Shown here: positions 61,260 to 64,000 of the stretch, piece after piece
Layout of the letters: each line of letters begins with the position of its first letter
Position numbering within the stretch: position 1 is the stretch's first letter
Origin: Neoakkermansia glycaniphila
GTDB taxonomy: Bacteria; Verrucomicrobiota; Verrucomicrobiia; Verrucomicrobiales; Akkermansiaceae
Length of the DNA: 64,000 nucleotides
NCBI RefSeq assembly: GCF_001683795.1
Contig: NZ_LIGX01000023.1
Coordinates: 1 to 64,000, forward strand
Direction: 5' to 3'
Made by a program: the position numbers and the translations under genes
Notes under the pieces: model-generated
What the model saw: only the letters and a program-made list of their open reading frames with translations
Database searches by the model: none
Told to the model about the DNA's origin: nothing

Positions 61260-61982
61260 ATGCAAATATCTGAATCCAAAAAGAAACAGGGTTTCACTCT
61301 CATCGAGCTGCTCGTCGTCATCGCCATCATGGCCATCATGCTGACCCTCATCGCCACGGTACTGCGCAATGCGGGCTCCAGCAGAGGTCTCGCAGGCGGC
61401 ATCGAACAACTCGACACCATGGTTCGGGAAGCCCGCATGGCTGCCACTGGCAACAACACCTACTCCCGCCTCGTCATCGTCTCCGACCAGGGCGACACGG
61501 GGTCGGACTCCAAGCACCTTCGCTACATGACCGTCATGATCCTCGACGACTCCGAAAACAAGGACGTCTATGAAGGTCAGGGAACCGACTCCGGCAACTG
61601 GGTCGCCACCAGCCGCGGCACCTTCCTGCCGAAAGGCATCTACTTCAGCCCGAAATACAGCACGCTCCTTGACAAGGAAACGGCAGAATCCTCCGGCGGA
61701 GGCGAATCCATCTCCTCCCGCTCCGGCAACTTCCGCATCACAGGTGCAGCCAACAAAAAAGGCTATTACATCGAATTCGACCCGCAGGGCCGCATGACCT
61801 TCCCGGGCCAGCCGACCCGCCTCGTCCTCGTCAACGGCGAACGCTCCAAATCCATGGGAGCCGATGAAGGCGTCGTCGCCAAACCGATGGCCAACGGCCG
61901 CCCCGTCCAGTCCGGAGGCGTCGTCGTCTGGCCGCACGGCACCACCAGCCGCCTGAAAACGCTGGATCAGACTGCACCGTAA
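61260..61982 (+). CDS. Type II-secretion-type pseudopilin (GspG/H-like)
   Basis: This 240-residue protein has a prepilin leader and N-methylation site KKQG-FTLIELLVVIAIMAIM, cut between Gly and Phe. A long helix and a beta-rich pilin body without obvious Ca-binding loop follow. The Met at 61260 gives a short leader; a longer upstream Met is possible. It is followed at 36 bp by a second and at 24 bp by a third pseudopilin. The family of Verru_Chthon-type cassettes is one possibility I cannot verify. Confidence 0.8.
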   Translation: MQISESKKKQGFTLIELLVVIAIMAIMLTLIATVLRNAGSSRGLAGGIEQLDTMVREARMAATGNNTYSRLVIVSDQGDTGSDSKHLRYMTVMILDDSENKDVYEGQGTDSGNWVATSRGTFLPKGIYFSPKYSTLLDKETAESSGGGESISSRSGNFRITGAANKKGYYIEFDPQGRMTFPGQPTRLVLVNGERSKSMGADEGVVAKPMANGRPVQSGGVVVWPHGTTSRLKTLDQTAP

Positions 61983-62018
61983 TCCTCCCCAACCTCTTCC
62001 ATTCCTCCTTCCACAACC

Positions 62019-62795
62019 ATGAAAGCGCGCACCTTCCTCAAAAACCGCAAGGGTTTCACCCTGATGGAGACAGTCATCGCCATCGGCATCATCGGCGTCC
62101 TTCTTGTCGTCTTCGTCTCCCTCTTCGTTCCAGCCAAGCGCATCGTCCGCACCGCCCTTGCCCAGCAATCGCGGGAACGCATCATCAACACCCTCAAAAC
62201 GGAAATGGACATCGTCCGAAGCCATGAACAGGCTCCCTCCGATGCCAAACAATCCAGCGAAGGCAAATACACGAGCGCCTTCGACAAAGCCTTCTACTGG
62301 ATACGCAAAACCAAATCCCCCTCCACCGCCATCGCCATCTTCTCCTACCGGGGAGACCTCAGCCAGCCCCGCCGCAACGACGGCTCGCTCCGCCCCGTCA
62401 CCGGACAGAAAGACATCCCCGGACAGAACTCCATGCTGGTAAACACCGCCTGCCTGATGGACGACACCGAGCGCATCAGCGACATGAAATATGCCGTCGG
62501 CCCAGTCTTCCTCGTCAAACTCACCCAGCTCATCCGTTCCGGCAACGGCACTTACGAAACCGCCAAATCTCCGGGCTCGCTGGGCAACCCGAACACGAAA
62601 GGCCAGGGCATCCAGACTCCCGACCGCTACGTGTACGACACCACCAACCCGAAGGAAACCCCGTGGGGCGGCAGCATCATGTGCCGCGCCGAATTCTACC
62701 TGCTCACCCCGCCCGATCCCAACCGCGTCAAAAACAAAACATGGGAAGACATGGGCAAACCCTTCATCGAAACCAACCTCCCCTTCCGCCGCTAA
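62019..62795 (+). CDS. Pseudopilin, second of the cluster
   Basis: This 258-residue protein has the leader MKARTFLKNRKG and the cleavage/N-methylation site G-FTLMETVIAIGIIGVLLVVFV, followed by a helix and a polar, Pro/Lys-rich body (GDLSQPRRNDGSLRPVTGQKD). Its Met in FTLMET and Glu at position 5 of the mature form fit the usual Glu5. It is a minor-pilin-like member of the three-gene operon. Confidence 0.82.
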   Translation: MKARTFLKNRKGFTLMETVIAIGIIGVLLVVFVSLFVPAKRIVRTALAQQSRERIINTLKTEMDIVRSHEQAPSDAKQSSEGKYTSAFDKAFYWIRKTKSPSTAIAIFSYRGDLSQPRRNDGSLRPVTGQKDIPGQNSMLVNTACLMDDTERISDMKYAVGPVFLVKLTQLIRSGNGTYETAKSPGSLGNPNTKGQGIQTPDRYVYDTTNPKETPWGGSIMCRAEFYLLTPPDPNRVKNKTWEDMGKPFIETNLPFRR

Positions 62796-62819
62796 ACCTT
62801 TCTCCGAGCAACAGCCACC

Positions 62820-63803
62820 ATGAAAACCTCCGCATACAAAAAGGCGTCCGGCTTCACCCTCATCGAACTGATGGTCGCCATGGCGATCACCACCATCCTC
62901 GTCGTCATCATCGTCACGCTCACGACGCGCGGCATCGAAATCTGGAAAAACATCACGCAGGAAATCTCCACCAGCTCCAAAGCCCAGATCGCCCTGCAAA
63001 CCATGTGCGACGACCTGCAATGCCTGCAAATACGCAGGGGCAACGACTACGAATGGTTCTACGCCGCCAACGATGAAAAAGTACTCGGCACGGATGGCGG
63101 CCCGCAGGGGCTTCGCATCACCAACTCCGCCCAGCTCATCTTCTTCACCTCCTCCATCGACCGCAACAAAGCCGTCGAAAGCGAACAGAAAAACACCAAG
63201 GCCGACCTGTACAAGGCACAAGGAGACATCAATGCCGTCGGCTACAGACTCATGTACCGCGACCAGATCCTGAACATCGACGGAAATGCAGGCAAAGGCT
63301 TCGCCACCTACTCTCTCTACCGCCAAATCGTCTCCCCCAAGCAAACCTACCAGAACCTGCTGGCCCAGACCGACCTCAAACGCGCCTACAACCGCTACGA
63401 AGAAAACGATAAAAAACACTTCCTCGTCGAAAACATCATCGAAATGACCCTCGTCCTCGAAGTGGAATACACCACCGTCAATGGAACGGGCAGCAAAAAA
63501 CAGCTCCGAAGGGAAATCAAAAGCATCCCCATCATCTCCACCTCCAGCGGAGGTGAAGCCTACAAAAGCGTAGAAGTCTTCGGCGATCGGCTCGCCGTCT
63601 CGAAAACGGGAGGCAAAGCCGACTCCGACATGGAACAGGGCCGCATCCTCGCCGCATCTATCACCATGACCGTCGTCTCCGATGAAGGCATGAACATCGT
63701 CCAGAACGCCCGCAAGAACGGCCGCACGCCCAATCAGGCGGACTTCTTCCGGAAATACACCAACAGCTACAGCCAGTCCGTCATGCTGCCCACGCCCCAA
63801 TAA
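62820..63803 (+). CDS. Pseudopilin, third of the cluster
   Basis: This 327-residue protein has the leader MKTSAYKKASG and site G-FTLIELMVAMAITTILVVIIV, typical of GspJ/minor pilins, and a long globular body with Tyr- and Lys-rich segments (NNRYEENDKKHFLVENIIEMTLV-like). It is longer than usual pseudopilins (about 200). Together with the two preceding genes it suggests an assembled surface fibre or secretion pseudopilus; the ATPase and secretin are not in the window. Confidence 0.82.
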   Translation: MKTSAYKKASGFTLIELMVAMAITTILVVIIVTLTTRGIEIWKNITQEISTSSKAQIALQTMCDDLQCLQIRRGNDYEWFYAANDEKVLGTDGGPQGLRITNSAQLIFFTSSIDRNKAVESEQKNTKADLYKAQGDINAVGYRLMYRDQILNIDGNAGKGFATYSLYRQIVSPKQTYQNLLAQTDLKRAYNRYEENDKKHFLVENIIEMTLVLEVEYTTVNGTGSKKQLRREIKSIPIISTSSGGEAYKSVEVFGDRLAVSKTGGKADSDMEQGRILAASITMTVVSDEGMNIVQNARKNGRTPNQADFFRKYTNSYSQSVMLPTPQ

Positions 63804-63833
63804 TGCATCTACCGCCTGCACAGGAAGGATAGT

Positions 63834-64000
63834 ATGTCAAACGATTGGAACACCGCCGCATGGATGGGCCCCCTGCCCACCCTCACCCTCTGGAAAGACC
63901 CTGTCGCCCGCACGGGTTGGGAATGCATGGCCGCCGATGAACTCATGCTCGGCCTCCCCGGCTCCTGGATGCGCATCTACCGATGGGGGCGGCCTACCGT
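63834..64000 (+). CDS. Lipoate-protein ligase-like protein, N-terminal fragment
   Basis: The gene runs off the window. A Shine-Dalgarno AGGAAGGA lies 4 nt before the ATG. The first 55 residues (GWECMAADELMLGLPGSWMRIYRWGRPTV) match the start of the biotin/lipoate ligase fold, in which NMAxDE...LRxYRWxxPTVS is usual. A true ligase A or an LplA-like domain protein cannot be separated with only the first 55 residues. Confidence 0.55.
   Translation, partial: MSNDWNTAAWMGPLPTLTLWKDPVARTGWECMAADELMLGLPGSWMRIYRWGRPT

Noticed and set aside
1..64000. CRISPR arrays, rRNA genes, insertion sequences and prophage structural genes
   Set aside because: No regularly spaced direct repeats, rRNA-like stretches, transposase motifs or capsid/tail-like genes were seen.

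Overview
The window reads as a chromosome segment from a Verrucomicrobiota bacterium close to Akkermansia. This is inference from gene content and style, not from a database search. The clues are two secreted proteins with C-terminal PEP-CTERM tails (VPEPATATLSLLGL...RRRR), an alternative complex III, secreted glycan-degrading enzymes (GH29 fucosidase, GH36-like enzyme), a strong preference for C-ending codons, a methylmalonyl-CoA mutase chaperone (MeaB), and pseudopilin genes with Gly-Phe-Thr-Leu prepilin sites. Genes are densely packed, and many intergenic gaps hold intrinsic terminators.

Layout. 1-13 kb: the end of actB (+), then on the minus strand a phosphoethanolamine-transferase-like gene, two paralogous PEP-CTERM genes and a GH36-like enzyme, then a minus-strand operon of actC-D fusion, actE, actF and a di-heme cytochrome. 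13-25 kb: a Cys-tailed YlbF-family protein, a second phosphoethanolamine transferase, NUDIX, ilvE, a LolA-like protein, a methyltransferase, hemB, a BASS transporter, a TetR regulator, metG and a secreted helical protein. 25-43 kb: a low-complexity RG/RD-rich protein, DUF2851, STAS, an SHD1 metallopeptidase, a saccharopine-dehydrogenase-like gene, LemA, a Xer recombinase, a lipoprotein, DUF486, meaB and an RND efflux operon. 43.3-47 kb: tRNA-Ser(GCU) followed by a four-gene minus-strand cassette (adenine-type DNA methyltransferase, IbrB-like ParB, IbrA-like PAPS-reductase family, unknown). 47-56 kb: maf, ilvA, a pfkB kinase, an iron alcohol dehydrogenase, fucosidase, Nif3, rluD, a HAD phosphatase and an outer-membrane protein. 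56.9-61.1 kb: uppP-hprK-ptsH-ptsI. 61.3-64 kb: three pseudopilins and the start of a lipoate-ligase-like gene.

Main finding. Each PEP-CTERM paralog has, just upstream, a perfect 15- or 16-bp inverted repeat flanking about 161-165 bp. The repeat occupies the 17-bp spacer of a sigma70-type promoter: a TAG-type -10 lies outside the repeat on the gene side, and a perfect TTGACA lies just inside one end of the segment. At the 4.7 kb gene the TTGACA faces the gene (predicted ON). At the 3.5 kb gene it sits at the far end facing away (predicted OFF), and inversion would place it exactly 17 bp from that gene's -10. The middle three bases of the repeat differ between loci but match within each locus, as expected of a strand-exchange core. 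I interpret this as a pair of phase-variable promoters in which recombination swaps the -35 element. A Xer-type recombinase at 33 kb is the only recombinase visible here.

A second candidate system is the tRNA-linked IbrA/IbrB/methyltransferase cassette. Other points of interest are an actC-actD fusion, an alternative complex III locus split onto opposite strands, and a metallothionein-like tail on a YlbF protein.
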